64,000 bases of DNA from Methanothermococcus thermolithotrophicus DSM 2095. GTDB taxonomy: Archaea > AGJL01 > Methanococci > Methanococcales > Methanococcaceae. The stretch is taken from positions 310,001 to 374,000 of the forward strand of contig NZ_OX296583.1 in the NCBI RefSeq assembly GCF_946463545.1, read 5' to 3'. The translations under genes and the position numbers were made by a program. Of this stretch, positions 47,008 to 56,708 are shown one piece after another. The notes under the pieces are model-generated. The model saw only the letters and a program-made list of their open reading frames with translations. It did not search any database and was not told the origin of the DNA. Position 1 is the first letter of the stretch. Every line of letters starts with the position of its first letter.

Positions 47008-47303
47008 AGTCTCTCACCATTTACGTTTTATACATATGTTGTTATCGTACGCCATTTTTTGAAAGCATAAATAACCCGATCTAAACAACTATTTTTCCAT
47101 ATATTATATTATAACCATCCATTTTAAATTGATTATCTATTGAGAATGGAAAAATTAAGAATTTTTTATTGATATATATACTTTATGATCGTTAAGTATA
47201 GAAAAATTATATATACAACATCCTATATGAATAATATTATTCTCATGAAATAATTAATTATTGAATATGATAAATCACGGAAATACACTTCCGATGTGGT
47301 GTT
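47008..47303. promoter_or_regulatory. Divergent regulatory region before the eha regulator
   Basis: 296 bases without a gene. A BRE/TATA-like GAAAAATTATATATA occupies 47201-47215, about 90 bases before the XRE gene, giving a predicted start near 47240. TGATATATATAC at 47170-47181 is a second candidate. No clear palindromic operator was seen. Confidence 0.45.
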
Positions 47304-47942
47304 ATGTACGAAAAATTGGAAACCATAGAACGGGCCATTTTATTAAATCCAAAGTATATACAAGTATTTCGTGAAAAACTAAAAATAACGCAGTCTAAAC
47401 TTGCAGAAGAAAGTGGAGTCAGTCAATCACATCTCAGTATGCTTGAAAAAGGAAAAAGGGCAGCTACAGAGGCTCATGCAGCTGCAATAACATTAGGTTT
47501 GTTAAAATGTAGTGATATATGGGATAAAGATGACCCTATCTTATACCTTCTAGATGTTTTATCACTAACCAAACTTGAAACCTCAATAGTTGAGTTCATT
47601 ACAGAATTAACTTCAAAAGAAAATATCTTTTGTAAGAGATATATTGAAGGTTTTCCGGTTTTTATTGTGGACAAAAAATACTTTACTGAAGAGATTAGAA
47701 ATAGGGTCAATGTAATTAATATTAAGCATATCGATTTCTTTAGAGGAAGGATGAATATTAGAGGGATGTATTCAGATAACAAAGAGATCGATGTTCATTT
47801 GGATTGTTCCGACATTAGGAGATTGGAAGAAAAGGTTTCCAAAGCCCTTGATAAAAAAACAATAATTCAGATATTCCCAAAAGAAGAAATACCTCCAATT
47901 TATTCAATTAAAAAAGATTGTATGATAATACATTGCTGGTGA
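47304..47942 (+). CDS. XRE-family helix-turn-helix regulator at the head of the eha operon
   Basis: 212 residues. The helix-turn-helix is at about residues 18-72: VFREKLKITQSKLAEESGVSQSHLSMLEKGKRAATEAHAA (location), with the Q-x3-A-x4-G-V-x5-S pattern. The remaining ~140 residues are a mixed alpha/beta domain I do not recognise, possibly for ligand or partner binding, ending MIIHCW. It stops 12 bases before ehaA on the same strand, so it may be co-transcribed with and control the hydrogenase; this is inferred from position only. ATG follows GATGTGGTGTT. Confidence 0.85.
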   Translation: MYEKLETIERAILLNPKYIQVFREKLKITQSKLAEESGVSQSHLSMLEKGKRAATEAHAAAITLGLLKCSDIWDKDDPILYLLDVLSLTKLETSIVEFITELTSKENIFCKRYIEGFPVFIVDKKYFTEEIRNRVNVINIKHIDFFRGRMNIRGMYSDNKEIDVHLDCSDIRRLEEKVSKALDKKTIIQIFPKEEIPPIYSIKKDCMIIHCW

Positions 47943-47954
47943 CGGTGATTGGAT

Positions 47955-48221
47955 ATGGATACAATTATATATTATAGTATTTCAGTGGTTTCGTCACTTA
48001 TTTTCGCATTATTATTTAGAATGCCATTACTTCCAAACATGGACTCATTTGAGACGTATGTTTTATTCCCAACTCCCTTTGTAGCATTGGGATTAACCGG
48101 GATTTTAAAACTTTTATTTGGCTTAGATGTAGTCATTTGTGTGGTAGTAGGTATTGTTTCAGCTCTTTTCTCAAAATATGCGAATAGAATATTCCCGGGT
48201 GTTAGTTATGGTGCTGACTGA
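47955..48221 (+). CDS. ehaA: Energy-converting hydrogenase A subunit A
   Basis: 88 residues, three hydrophobic segments ([47 protein letters not shown]). Small membrane subunit at the start of the eha operon; not conserved in other hydrogenases. Named by its position, size and the order of following genes. ATG after GGTGATTGGAT; the end overlaps ehaB by 14 bases. Confidence 0.85.
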   Translation: MDTIIYYSISVVSSLIFALLFRMPLLPNMDSFETYVLFPTPFVALGLTGILKLLFGLDVVICVVVGIVSALFSKYANRIFPGVSYGAD

Positions 48222-48690
48222 ATTTGTTAAGATAATAGCTGCATTTATAATTTGCTGGATAAACTTCGTTGTTGTAGATACATACTTTGGATTACCAAAG
48301 AAACCAGGAGTTTTAGGTGCTGGGGTAATTGGGGAAAAAATAAAAGAAATTGGAGGAAATATCAACGGAGGATACTTCATGGGAAACATTGTATGTTCCC
48401 CAGACGCCTCTGCAGGTACTTTGATGGCCTCAATATTTTACTACCTACTTGGTTTTGAGGGAGGGCTTATTGCAGCATTCTTGATTTACATTGGAAATAG
48501 GTTATGTAACGATCCAGGATACGCTGGAACCATTGGAACAATAACTGCCACGATATTGATATATTTATTCAGTGGATTCATAAGTCCAGAATACTTCATT
48601 GCAGGTATGGTATTGGCCATATTCTCAATTCAAGGGTTTAATCACATAACAGCATCAAAAATTCTTGGTGAAATATATCGAAAACTATAG
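48208..48690 (+). CDS. ehaB: Energy-converting hydrogenase A subunit B
   Basis: 160 residues with four or five membrane segments ([77 protein letters not shown]; locations only). The start at 48208 follows CCGGGTGTTAGTT and overlaps ehaA, which points to coupled translation; a frame extended upstream to 48154 lies inside ehaA. Membrane subunit of unknown detailed role. Confidence 0.85.
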   Translation: MVLTEFVKIIAAFIICWINFVVVDTYFGLPKKPGVLGAGVIGEKIKEIGGNINGGYFMGNIVCSPDASAGTLMASIFYYLLGFEGGLIAAFLIYIGNRLCNDPGYAGTIGTITATILIYLFSGFISPEYFIAGMVLAIFSIQGFNHITASKILGEIYRKL

Positions 48691-48715
48691 ATCTACATAT
48701 AATGAGGATGATATA

Positions 48716-48970
48716 ATGGAACTATCCATCGTAACAATAACAATCGGGATCGTTGGACTTATCTCAAGCTTAAGGGTTTTTTTAACTAAAAGTAGGGCTT
48801 TAAAATTACCATTGCTTTGCTGTCTAAATTTTTGTATTGCAGCACTTATAGCCCTCTATGTAAAAAGTCCAATGGGTGCTATTGCTGCCATAATTTATCT
48901 TGTATCTTCCACAGTATCAAGTAATGCAATAGCCCATACACTTGGAGAAATTAGTAAATTGGAGAAGTAA
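48716..48970 (+). CDS. ehaC: Energy-converting hydrogenase A subunit C
   Basis: 84 residues, about three membrane segments (SIVTITIGIVGLISSL; LPLLCCLNFCIAALIALYV; MGAIAAIIYLVSSTVSSNAIA). The C-terminal half resembles MnhC/NuoK-sized antiporter subunits in layout. ATG at 48716 follows GAGGATGATATA. Confidence 0.83.
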   Translation: MELSIVTITIGIVGLISSLRVFLTKSRALKLPLLCCLNFCIAALIALYVKSPMGAIAAIIYLVSSTVSSNAIAHTLGEISKLEK

Positions 48971-49017
48971 ATAATAACCAATTTCTGAGCTCAAGATAAG
49001 GTGATTAAGGTGATTGA

Positions 49018-49296
49018 ATGGAAATTTTGCCAATATTATCCATAATTTGCTGTGTTCTTGGAGGCATGGGTGTTATACTCCACACAAACTACATAAATAA
49101 GATAATAATGTTTGCATTCTTGGAAAGTGGACTGATAGGGTTAATAGTTTCATTCTATTATTTGGATGTTGCAATGGTTTCGTCCATATTGGAGCCCATT
49201 GGTACCATAATACTTCTATTGGGGACTTTAAAATATGAATATATTAGAAGAAATAAGAAAAAATACAGTACAGAAGTCCCAGTACTTACAAAATAA
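49018..49296 (+). CDS. ehaD: Energy-converting hydrogenase A subunit D
   Basis: 92 residues, three membrane segments (LPILSIICCVLGGMGVIL; IIMFAFLESGLIGLIVSFYYL; MVSSILEPIGTIILLLGTL). The tail is basic. ATG follows two GGTGATT-like sites in tandem (AAGGTGATTAAGGTGATTGA). Named by order within the operon. Confidence 0.83.
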   Translation: MEILPILSIICCVLGGMGVILHTNYINKIIMFAFLESGLIGLIVSFYYLDVAMVSSILEPIGTIILLLGTLKYEYIRRNKKKYSTEVPVLTK

Positions 49297-49382
49297 GGGA
49301 GTTACTCCCCCAATCTCATATAATCTTGCTCATTTGTTTATGATACCAATACCAAATGGAGGAACATCAGTGGAGGAATAAC

Positions 49383-49637
49383 ATGGATTTAATCGGTCTA
49401 ACAACCTACGGGGGTTATTTCCTATTGATAATAGGAACGTTAGGGGCAATATTTGGTCCTATGACGGACGATCCCCTTAGGAGATTTTTAAATATTGAAG
49501 TTCCATCAATGGGAGTTTTACTCATATTCCTGGCTTACAACGAAACTTTGGCACTTATGACATACCTTGGTGTGAATACCATACTCATGTTGGTGCTTGT
49601 TAGGGCTATTCTAAAAAACGAGGAGTTGGAGGAATAA
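49383..49637 (+). CDS. ehaE: Energy-converting hydrogenase A subunit E
   Basis: 84 residues, two or three membrane segments ([48 protein letters not shown], location). Includes the charged loop [19 protein letters not shown] at 49383 after GGAGGAATAAC; the stop is one base before ehaF. Confidence 0.83.
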   Translation: MDLIGLTTYGGYFLLIIGTLGAIFGPMTDDPLRRFLNIEVPSMGVLLIFLAYNETLALMTYLGVNTILMLVLVRAILKNEELEE

Positions 49638-49638
49638 A

Positions 49639-50112
49639 ATGAAAAAGCTTAGCAGGGCTTGGAACTATCTTTCAAGACCGCATGTGGTTTCCAGATTATT
49701 CGCTGGATTCTTGTGCTTAACTCTATTAGTGGGAATTCTAATGCCTGCTTCTTTCACTGAAAACCAGCTTTATCCAAAGGATGTCCCTCAAGGACAGGTT
49801 TTAAAAACACCTTTGGCGCCTTACGACAGAGGAGGAGTTCCACTTAAAGAGGCTGCAGATATTAAAACCCAATATCCTGAATTAGAGCCTATTAGAGGAC
49901 AAATAACTGCATATTTAACACCAGTTGCAATTTGGATAAGTGAAAAAACTCCGTACTTTGGGACAACAATTGTTTCAACACCCGGCGGTATTCTGGACGA
50001 AATACTCTACTATACAAGAGGTTCCGACACGGTGCTTGAATCTTTGACTTTATTGCTTTCATTTATAATATTCAGTTGGATTTTCCTGGACAGAAATGAT
50101 CAGGTGGAATAA
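49639..50112 (+). CDS. ehaF: Energy-converting hydrogenase A subunit F
   Basis: 157 residues with a membrane segment near the start ([17 protein letters not shown]) and one at the end ([18 protein letters not shown]), and an extramembrane loop of about 80 residues between them ([10 protein letters not shown] to [11 protein letters not shown]). A soluble loop held by two helices suggests a scaffold role. The stop overlaps the ehaG start by one base (TAATG). Confidence 0.83.
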   Translation: MKKLSRAWNYLSRPHVVSRLFAGFLCLTLLVGILMPASFTENQLYPKDVPQGQVLKTPLAPYDRGGVPLKEAADIKTQYPELEPIRGQITAYLTPVAIWISEKTPYFGTTIVSTPGGILDEILYYTRGSDTVLESLTLLLSFIIFSWIFLDRNDQVE

Positions 50113-50804
50113 TGGATATAATAAGCTTATTATTTAACAAAACAGTTATGGTAGGGCTTGTGATGGGAATCCTTTCACTATATGCAATATCACGTGAAAA
50201 ATCGGACCTACACGTTCTTTTATTTAGTGATATTGTAGAGTATGCCATGCTCGTTATAATTGCCGCAGTTGGAACAGATCTTGCTGAAGCTCTGATACTC
50301 CCAGGTTTAGTCGTAGGAATGGCTGAACTTTTAGCAGTTTCTGAAATATTAACGGCAAGAAATGAACTAAGGAAAAATGAATCTAACCTAAAGAAAAGGT
50401 CAAAACTTTTCGAAGAATTCACAATTAAAGAAAGTCCAAAGATAGATATACAGTTTAATAAAATGGAGGTCCTTTCAGCAGCCCCAAAATTCCTGTCATT
50501 TATTTTAATTATTTATGGGGCAATACTGACCGGATTTACTGGTGGAGCAATAATGGCAAGTGGACTGTTGTTCTACATATTCTCACAGAGAGCTCTTGAT
50601 AACAAAATACTACCTAAAGATTTAAAAATATATTGGGAAGGAATTTCAGGATTCTCAGGGATTACCTGGGTTCTCTGGATTTTTGGCTTTATGGGATTCT
50701 TTATATTCCCTGAAAAATGGATTTATTTCACATTATTGGCAGGGTTTGCCCTTACTTTAAAGGTAGGTTCAAAATTAGGATTGATTGGGGAGATATTCGA
50801 ATGA
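50112..50804 (+). CDS. ehaG: Energy-converting hydrogenase A subunit G
   Basis: 230 residues, about six membrane segments in two groups divided by a charged cytosolic stretch ([25 protein letters not shown], location about residues 80-105). The N-terminal half has MrpC/NuoK-like hydrophobic helices ([24 protein letters not shown]). Membrane subunit of the complex. Followed by a 151-base spacer, unusually long for this operon. Confidence 0.83.
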   Translation: MDIISLLFNKTVMVGLVMGILSLYAISREKSDLHVLLFSDIVEYAMLVIIAAVGTDLAEALILPGLVVGMAELLAVSEILTARNELRKNESNLKKRSKLFEEFTIKESPKIDIQFNKMEVLSAAPKFLSFILIIYGAILTGFTGGAIMASGLLFYIFSQRALDNKILPKDLKIYWEGISGFSGITWVLWIFGFMGFFIFPEKWIYFTLLAGFALTLKVGSKLGLIGEIFE

Positions 50805-50955
50805 AATTCAAAGAATTTTATCATATTGCCTAATTTCTTATTTCCTACTTTACGTTATAAAACACAGTGTGATTAAAATTCTCCAATCGTAGATTAGACT
50901 GAACTAAAATCTTCGGGGTTATTAAGCGTCCGAAACTCCACTATTAGGTGATGTT
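50805..50955. other. 151-base spacer inside the eha operon
   Basis: Much longer than the other eha junctions. Contains AGATT/AATCT and CGG/CCG short pairs around 50889-50933 and no supported gene. It could hold an internal promoter or RNA processing site; no TATA box is obvious. Confidence 0.4.
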
Positions 50956-51618
50956 ATGTTTGTAAGTAATATTGTAGGGAATTTCTACGGGTACATTCCC
51001 CTTGGAGATATTGTGTTCTACATGACGGACTTCTCACTTATTGGCTTTATTGTTGCACTATTATTTACTGTCATAGTACTTATTACCAAGCCTGAAAAAC
51101 AATTAGAAGCCCAGTTGCATGACTTTGGGGATAAATTTAACACAGTAACCTTAAAAGAACTAAAAGTTAGGAGATTGATGGCCGTTATCTGTGGAATAAC
51201 TACTGCATTTAGTATGCTAACTGGAGATTTGTTTAATTTTGCCTTATTCTTGGCAGTAATTGGAATTTCAAATATAGGTATCGTCTCTGCAGTAAAAAAA
51301 GAATGGGTATTGAATGCAGCATACAATTATGGAATTATAGCTATAATATCATCACTTCCATTGTTTGGAGCTGCAGGACTAATATTGGCAAAAACTGGGA
51401 CTTTATCCATATTTGAGCTATCAAAGACTAGTCATGATATATTATATGAAAAAATGATTTATGCCGTGGGGATGATTGGTGAAACTGGTGTTGCTCCATT
51501 CTATGCTGCAAAAGCTGAAATGTTTAGAGCTCCGGGGGCACCATATATTTTAATGATACATCTTTCATCACTACTTGTAATTGTTAGAACCGTGGAGATT
51601 TTACTAAACATACGTTAA
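50956..51618 (+). CDS. ehaH: Energy-converting hydrogenase A subunit H (antiporter-like membrane subunit)
   Basis: 220 residues, about six membrane segments. One of the two membrane proteins conserved across group 4 hydrogenases; it resembles a part of the NuoL/M/N and Mrp antiporter family: RRLMAVICGITTAFSMLTGDLFNFALFLAVIGIS (location about residues 73-106), YNYGIIAIISSLPLFGAAGLIL and GMIGETGVAPFYAAKAEMFRAPGAP (location), with the conserved Lys of the APFYAAKAEM motif. It likely forms part of the ion path. ATG follows TTAGGTGATGTT. Confidence 0.85.
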   Translation: MFVSNIVGNFYGYIPLGDIVFYMTDFSLIGFIVALLFTVIVLITKPEKQLEAQLHDFGDKFNTVTLKELKVRRLMAVICGITTAFSMLTGDLFNFALFLAVIGISNIGIVSAVKKEWVLNAAYNYGIIAIISSLPLFGAAGLILAKTGTLSIFELSKTSHDILYEKMIYAVGMIGETGVAPFYAAKAEMFRAPGAPYILMIHLSSLLVIVRTVEILLNIR

Positions 51619-51650
51619 CAAAAAAGAAGTTTCCAATATAAGGTGAAAAA

Positions 51651-51860
51651 ATGACCCCTGAAGAAAAAAGCGGGTTTATCTCATTATTGATAGGAATTTT
51701 AGGATTTATACTTGTTATTACATTGAATCCGGAAAATGTAATGCTGATTTATATGGCTACTGCACTTCTAACTCCATTTCTAATTTATGGTGTTGGAATA
51801 TCTCTAAATCCAAAAACCAGAAGAAAGAAAATCGGAAGGATACCTTTCAGAGGGTGGTAG
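51651..51860 (+). CDS. ehaI: Energy-converting hydrogenase A subunit I
   Basis: 69 residues, two membrane segments (GFISLLIGILGFILVITL; VMLIYMATALLTPFLIYGVGISL) and a basic tail (KTRRKKIGRIPFRGW). ATG follows AAGGTGAAAAA. The stop lies two bases before the ehaJ ATG. Confidence 0.82.
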   Translation: MTPEEKSGFISLLIGILGFILVITLNPENVMLIYMATALLTPFLIYGVGISLNPKTRRKKIGRIPFRGW

Positions 51861-51862
51861 AT

Positions 51863-52741
51863 ATGAATACATTAACCTCATTAATACATGCACTCTCATA
51901 TGGACTTTATGCATTTCTACTCGGTGGATTATTGTTGGGATTACACAGGAAAATAATGGCAAGAATACAGGGAAGACCTGGCCCACCTGTAATTCAATAC
52001 ATAATTCACACACTTAAATTCTACTTCAAGGAGATAACATTCCCAATTTCAGCAGGAAATCCCCTTTATGTATTCGTGGCTCTAATGGGTATTATGGTAT
52101 GGATGGGAGCTCTGTTCCTTGGGCCCGTATTTGAATCCTCGTTATTGATACTCATAGGACTTTACACACTTCAAAAAATAGTTGAACACGGATGTGGTCT
52201 AAGTAGTGGTTCACCTTATGGAAAAATAGGCGGTGTTAGAAGTGTGTTCTCAGCTGCTGCCGAGGTACCACTATTTGCAGCTGCAGGAATAATCTATGTT
52301 GCAACTAACTCACTGATTATAGGTGATATTTTAAACTATCAATCGGTACACGGACCATTATTGTTCCAACTTCCACTGGGAGCTCTTGCATTTTTCATAC
52401 TCGTAGTTTCAAAGGCACCGTTTAGTCCGTTTTCAATGGTAAAAGGGAAGGATATTGTAAGTGGGTACTTAACTGAACACTACGGACTGCTTGAGTCCAT
52501 AATAATGATAGGAGATGCAATAGCTTGGTTTGTGTTACTCTGGCTATTTATGGCGTTATTCATAGGCCCAATCATAATTTCAAATCCAATTCTAACACTT
52601 GGTGGGATGATAATACTTACAGTCATAATTTCATTCATATGTGCTTTGACACCGTTACTGGCCCCAAACCATTCAGTTATGCTGCAGATAACAATAGCTT
52701 CACTTACACTAATTGACCTGGCATATAGGATTATCCATTAA
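51863..52741 (+). CDS. ehaJ: Energy-converting hydrogenase A subunit J (NuoH/HycD-like)
   Basis: 292 residues, about eight membrane segments. It belongs to the NuoH/Nqo8 family that links the hydrogenase module to the membrane arm. Seen: LGLHRKIMARIQGRPGPPVIQYI (the NuoH first-loop RxQGRPGP motif, about residues 31-53), GCGLSSGSPYGKIGGVRSVFSAAAEVPLF (location about 113-141, conserved acidic/Arg pair) and KAPFSPFSMVKGKDIVSGYLTEHYG (location). It is one of the two conserved membrane subunits. ATG follows GGGTGGTAGAT. Confidence 0.93.
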   Translation: MNTLTSLIHALSYGLYAFLLGGLLLGLHRKIMARIQGRPGPPVIQYIIHTLKFYFKEITFPISAGNPLYVFVALMGIMVWMGALFLGPVFESSLLILIGLYTLQKIVEHGCGLSSGSPYGKIGGVRSVFSAAAEVPLFAAAGIIYVATNSLIIGDILNYQSVHGPLLFQLPLGALAFFILVVSKAPFSPFSMVKGKDIVSGYLTEHYGLLESIIMIGDAIAWFVLLWLFMALFIGPIIISNPILTLGGMIILTVIISFICALTPLLAPNHSVMLQITIASLTLIDLAYRIIH

Positions 52742-52817
52742 ATACTGAGCTCATGCTTACTTCGAGCTTAATAACCTATTTATTAGGTTATAAGACGGTT
52801 CGGAAAAAGGTGGTATT

Positions 52818-53081
52818 ATGAAAAATTACATCAATCTACTGACAATCGCCTGCCTAACAATTATAGGGCTTCTAATCCTTGTAAATATGTTTCAATACAG
52901 TATAACTGCCCTACTTATGATATTCGCAGTAATTCTGATTGGAATACTGTCTCTATATCTGAAAAGTGAGAAGGTATCCCATTTGATGGAAAATTTAGAA
53001 CATTTATTTATGATCCTACTATTCATCGGTATTCTTTATTTGGGGTACACCATGTACTTTAAGGGGTGGTTTTATGGGTGA
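52818..53081 (+). CDS. ehaK: Energy-converting hydrogenase A subunit K
   Basis: 87 residues, three membrane segments (LLTIACLTIIGLLILVNM; ALLMIFAVILIGILSLYL; LFMILLFIGILYLGYTMYF). ATG follows AAAGGTGGTATT; its end overlaps ehaL by eight bases. Confidence 0.82.
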   Translation: MKNYINLLTIACLTIIGLLILVNMFQYSITALLMIFAVILIGILSLYLKSEKVSHLMENLEHLFMILLFIGILYLGYTMYFKGWFYG

Positions 53082-53370
53082 AGTACCTTATATGTTACTT
53101 TACAGCCTTATAACACTTGTTATAGGAGGTTTTTTAGGACTTTCATATAGTTATAAAAAATATACAAAACCGTATGTGGAAAAAAAGTTGGACCCGGTTG
53201 CATTAGCTTGTTCTATAATTGGGGGGTTAATCTTCCCGATAAACCTTCCGTTATCTCTCCTATTTCTAGGCTTTCCATTTGGAATGAGACCTGGTTACGG
53301 ACAGGCCGAACTAAGCTTAGGCATAATTTTAGCATTTATAAGCTACATATTGATAGCCTTTCAAAACTAA
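53074..53370 (+). CDS. ehaL: Energy-converting hydrogenase A subunit L
   Basis: 98 residues, three membrane segments (YMLLYSLITLVIGGFLGLSY; ALACSIIGGLIFPINLPLSLLFLGF; LSLGIILAFISYILIAF) with a basic loop (YKKYTKPYVEKK). Start overlaps ehaK; GGGTGGTTTT is the binding site. Confidence 0.82.
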   Translation: MGEVPYMLLYSLITLVIGGFLGLSYSYKKYTKPYVEKKLDPVALACSIIGGLIFPINLPLSLLFLGFPFGMRPGYGQAELSLGIILAFISYILIAFQN

Positions 53371-53421
53371 AAAGATAGATTTAATTTATTTTCCACTAAA
53401 AAAAAATATGAAGGTGGATTT

Positions 53422-53832
53422 ATGTTAGAAGAAATTGACAAAAATTATCATAAAGGAAGTTTGGATCAAAAATACAACATAATAAAAAACAATAGGTTCA
53501 TTATGGAGGAAGCCATTATCCCAATATCAAAGGCATTAAAACTCCCAATTGATGATGTCATAGAAATATTTGTAGAAAAATATGATGGAGCTTCATTGTA
53601 TGAAACTCATGCTTATGTTGAACAGGCGAAAATGGGATGTTTAGGAAGAAAAGTCGATATAGATTTGGGATTATGTTGGATTTCAGACTTTTTTGGATTA
53701 ATATCAAAAAAAGAAGCGGACTTAATAAGAAAAAAAGTTGTTGAAGATACAGTACTTAACAACAAGCCTTACGAAGAAGCCTTGAAGAAAGGTAGAGAAC
53801 TGGTTGTGAAACTCCTAAAAGGCGAGTATTAA
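53422..53832 (+). CDS. ehaM: Energy-converting hydrogenase A subunit M
   Basis: 136 residues, soluble, helical and charged, no cysteine cluster (contains [21 protein letters not shown] near residues 73-94). It is a hydrophilic subunit particular to Eha with no known fold or role. ATG follows GAAGGTGGATTT. Position just before the small subunit supports the letter. Confidence 0.8.
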   Translation: MLEEIDKNYHKGSLDQKYNIIKNNRFIMEEAIIPISKALKLPIDDVIEIFVEKYDGASLYETHAYVEQAKMGCLGRKVDIDLGLCWISDFFGLISKKEADLIRKKVVEDTVLNNKPYEEALKKGRELVVKLLKGEY

Positions 53833-53850
53833 CTATTGGAGGAGATTGTA

Positions 53851-54321
53851 GTGATAAAAGAATTCCTAAGAAAAAGATCCATTCATGTCTGTGTAGTAAA
53901 TACTGGAGGATGTAATGGATGTGATATTGAAATAGTCTCAACTCTCGCTCCAAGATATGATATTGAACAGTATGGAATTTATGTGCATAACAATCCAAGG
54001 GAAGCTGATGTTTTAGTTATAACTGGCCCGGTAACACTCCCTTGGGAAAAAAGATTAGTTGAAATTTATGAAAAAACACCAGAACCAAAAATAGTTATTG
54101 CAGTTGGTGCCTGTGCCCTTAGCTGCGGTATATTCAAAGAAGGGCACGTTTGTGGTCCAGTAGATAAAATAATCCCGGTGGATGCAAAACTTCCAGGATG
54201 TCCACCAAGACCTTCCGAGATAATTGAGGCTATTCTAAAAGTTGCCCCAGATGCATTAGCTGCAAAAGAAAAACTATTGAAAGAAAAAACAAAATCATTG
54301 TCAGTTGAAGAAGAAGCTTAA
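53851..54321 (+). CDS. ehaN: Energy-converting hydrogenase A subunit N ([NiFe] small subunit, NuoB-like)
   Basis: 156 residues. Holds the proximal [4Fe-4S] cluster that passes electrons from the nickel-iron site. Cysteine pattern: [13 protein letters not shown] (about residues 17-29), [12 protein letters not shown] (about 86-97) and [11 protein letters not shown] (about 116-126), as in NuoB and other group 4 small subunits. The start is GTG at 53851 preceded by TTGGAGGAGATTGTA; an upstream TTG inside this site is unlikely. Confidence 0.93.
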   Translation: MIKEFLRKRSIHVCVVNTGGCNGCDIEIVSTLAPRYDIEQYGIYVHNNPREADVLVITGPVTLPWEKRLVEIYEKTPEPKIVIAVGACALSCGIFKEGHVCGPVDKIIPVDAKLPGCPPRPSEIIEAILKVAPDALAAKEKLLKEKTKSLSVEEEA

Positions 54322-54335
54322 TTTTGAGTGATATT

Positions 54336-55463
54336 ATGAATGTAGTACCAATAGGTCCTATTCACCCAGTACTAAAAGAACCACTAAGAATAAAACTTTT
54401 AGTTGAAGGAGAGAATGTTGTAGGGGCAGAACTAGATATGGGATACGTGCATAGGGGGATAGAAAAGATAATGGAAGGAAAACACTACCTAAAATGTATT
54501 CACCTTGCTGAAAGAGTCTGTGGTATCTGTTCCTATATACATACTCAGACATTTGCGGAATGTATAGAAAATATATCCAAAATAGAAGTCCCCGACAAAG
54601 CAAGATATTTAAGAGTTATAACCTGCGAGTTAGAAAGGATCCACAGTCATTTAATAGCCGCAGCAGTATATGACCTCGCAATTGAACATGAAACACTTGC
54701 AATGTGGATTTTAAATGCAAGGGAGCATATAATGGATATCTTAGAGTCGATAACAGGTAACAGAGTAAATATGGGATTTAACGTAGTTGGTGGAGTTAGG
54801 ACAGACCTTAATAAAGAACTCTTGGATAATATTTACAAAAAACTCGATGAATTCAAAGAAGATATTAAGAATATAATTGAAGCATTTGAGACCGGTCCAA
54901 TGATAGCCCTAAGAGGTAAAGGTATAGGAGTACTAGGTTATAAGGAAATAATGAAAACTAGAGCGGTAGGGCCTATAGCAAGGGCTTCCGGACTTCCTGA
55001 AAGTGATTGGAGATTAAGGCATCCAATTTACAAAGAATTAGGCTTTAAACCTGTTTGGAGAAATGAAGGGGACAACTTTGCAAGAATGATGGTAAGGCAT
55101 GAGGAGATTATAACAAGTTTAGACTTGATAATGAAAGCCCTTGAACTCTATGAAGAATGTACTGGTCCTGTTAGAAACAAAGCCGATATCAAAGGAGGAG
55201 AAGGAGGGTGGAAGAATGAAGCCCATAGAGGTGAAGTATTATACAAAATAGCAATTACGGATGGGGGACTAATAAAAAGAATACTAATTAGAACTCCAAC
55301 AGTCATGAACCTTGAAGCCTACAAGTACATGTTAAAAACCTGTCCCACTATCTCGGATGCAGTTGCCACATATACCTCAATTGATCCATGTGTATCATGT
55401 ACGGAAAGAACAATAGTTATTAAGGATAAAAAAACTGGAAAAGAACGTGGATACAAATTCTAA
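54336..55463 (+). CDS. ehaO: Energy-converting hydrogenase A subunit O ([NiFe] large subunit)
   Basis: 375 residues, catalytic subunit. Nickel ligands are in [16 protein letters not shown] (about residues 60-75, C-x2-C) and near the C-terminus in [15 protein letters not shown] (about 347-361, C-x2-C), so both L1 and L2 motifs are intact. Only 12 residues follow the last motif, with no long tail after the usual protease site; group 4 enzymes vary in this. The N-terminus [15 protein letters not shown] and GYVHRGIEK are typical of NuoD-like large subunits. ATG at 54336 follows TTGAGTGATATT. Confidence 0.95.
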   Translation: MNVVPIGPIHPVLKEPLRIKLLVEGENVVGAELDMGYVHRGIEKIMEGKHYLKCIHLAERVCGICSYIHTQTFAECIENISKIEVPDKARYLRVITCELERIHSHLIAAAVYDLAIEHETLAMWILNAREHIMDILESITGNRVNMGFNVVGGVRTDLNKELLDNIYKKLDEFKEDIKNIIEAFETGPMIALRGKGIGVLGYKEIMKTRAVGPIARASGLPESDWRLRHPIYKELGFKPVWRNEGDNFARMMVRHEEIITSLDLIMKALELYEECTGPVRNKADIKGGEGGWKNEAHRGEVLYKIAITDGGLIKRILIRTPTVMNLEAYKYMLKTCPTISDAVATYTSIDPCVSCTERTIVIKDKKTGKERGYKF

Positions 55464-55495
55464 GCTTTAAAATTATAATTTATTGGGTGATTTTT

Positions 55496-56665
55496 ATGTC
55501 CTCATCCATTTGGTACCTTTATGAATTCATGAGGAAAAAATGGCTTAAAAAATTTGCCGATGCAAAAACGTGTGAAGAAAGCGCCATTGCACCTAAACGA
55601 TACAGGAAAATCCCGGTTGTAGTTGAATTTCCTGAAAAATGTATAAGTTGTGGTGCATGTAGGGATTCGTGTCCCCCAGATGCCATAGTTTTACAATACG
55701 ACACCGAATATAAAAAGGAACTTCCAATAATTGATGATGGTGCTTGTATATCCTGTGGAAACTGTGTGGAATCCTGCCCAACAGGGGTTTTGGATATAGG
55801 CAGCATAAGAGAAGATACTGACGGACTCCCATGGAACGTTCCAAAAGTTGTAAACTTAATCATAGACGAAGAGCTCTGTGTAAAATGTGGCTCCTGTGAA
55901 ATTGCATGTCCCGTAAATGTCATACACTATGAGCATGGACTATATTCTATAGATGAAAACGGATGTATCGGATGCAAGAAATGTATTGAAGCCTGCCCGG
56001 TAGTGGATGCCATAAGAACCTATGATGAAGATACATTGGCGGAGAAAATCGATAGAGCTCAGAGAATAAAATTTGATAGGGCAGTAAGGGAAGGTGAACT
56101 GGAAGAGGAAAAGGATAAAATTGCAGAAGTCCCTAGAATAGTTAAAAGTCTCTGCATAAGATGTGGAAACTGTGTAGATGTCTGCCCAGGATCAATCGAC
56201 TTAGAGAATTTTGAAGTTGTTGAATGCATAAAATCAGGCCATTGTTTAGAAGTATGCCCAACAACGGCAATAAGGATTGGAGAACCTCAAAAAATAAAGA
56301 AAATAAAAGAACAATGCTACACTATTGATGAAGACAGATGTATTGGCTGTAGGATATGTTATAGAATCTGTAACGTAGATAATGCAATTTCGATATCTCA
56401 GGAAACCAAACTACCATTCATAAACCCAGAACTCTGTGTGCGATGTGGATTGTGTTATAGAGAGTGTCCTGTTAATGCAATAGACTATACAGATACAGAA
56501 AAGGCAGATGAAAAGTACGTATTACGTAAAGTAAGGGATGAATTCCAAGATATGATTATGAAAGATTTAGAAGAATTCTCCAAAGGTTATGTTCTTGCAA
56601 AAGGGGACATAAGAGAACTTGGCGAAAATATGGCCATTCAACAATTAAATGACGATACTCGATAA
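55496..56665 (+). CDS. ehaP: Polyferredoxin of the Eha hydrogenase, eight cluster motifs (one incomplete)
   Basis: 389 residues. Eight CxxCxxCxxxC-type motifs: CISCGACRDSCP, CISCGNCVESCP, CVKCGSCEIACP, CIGCKKCIEACP, CIRCGNCVDVCP, CIKSGHCLEVCP, CIGCRICYRICN and CVRCGLCYRECP. The sixth has Ser in place of the second Cys (TCA at 56234-56236), so that site could hold a three-iron cluster or none. It wires electrons between the hydrogenase and ferredoxin-dependent enzymes. ATG follows GGGTGATTTTT. The first ~45 residues are basic and hold an isolated Cys. Letter P is assigned by order; the motif number differs from that reported for the M. thermautotrophicus EhaP. Confidence 0.88.
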   Translation: MSSSIWYLYEFMRKKWLKKFADAKTCEESAIAPKRYRKIPVVVEFPEKCISCGACRDSCPPDAIVLQYDTEYKKELPIIDDGACISCGNCVESCPTGVLDIGSIREDTDGLPWNVPKVVNLIIDEELCVKCGSCEIACPVNVIHYEHGLYSIDENGCIGCKKCIEACPVVDAIRTYDEDTLAEKIDRAQRIKFDRAVREGELEEEKDKIAEVPRIVKSLCIRCGNCVDVCPGSIDLENFEVVECIKSGHCLEVCPTTAIRIGEPQKIKKIKEQCYTIDEDRCIGCRICYRICNVDNAISISQETKLPFINPELCVRCGLCYRECPVNAIDYTDTEKADEKYVLRKVRDEFQDMIMKDLEEFSKGYVLAKGDIRELGENMAIQQLNDDTR

Positions 56666-56708
56666 AATTGAAGAGCTCTAAAGAATAGAAAACAAAAAGA
56701 TGATTAAT

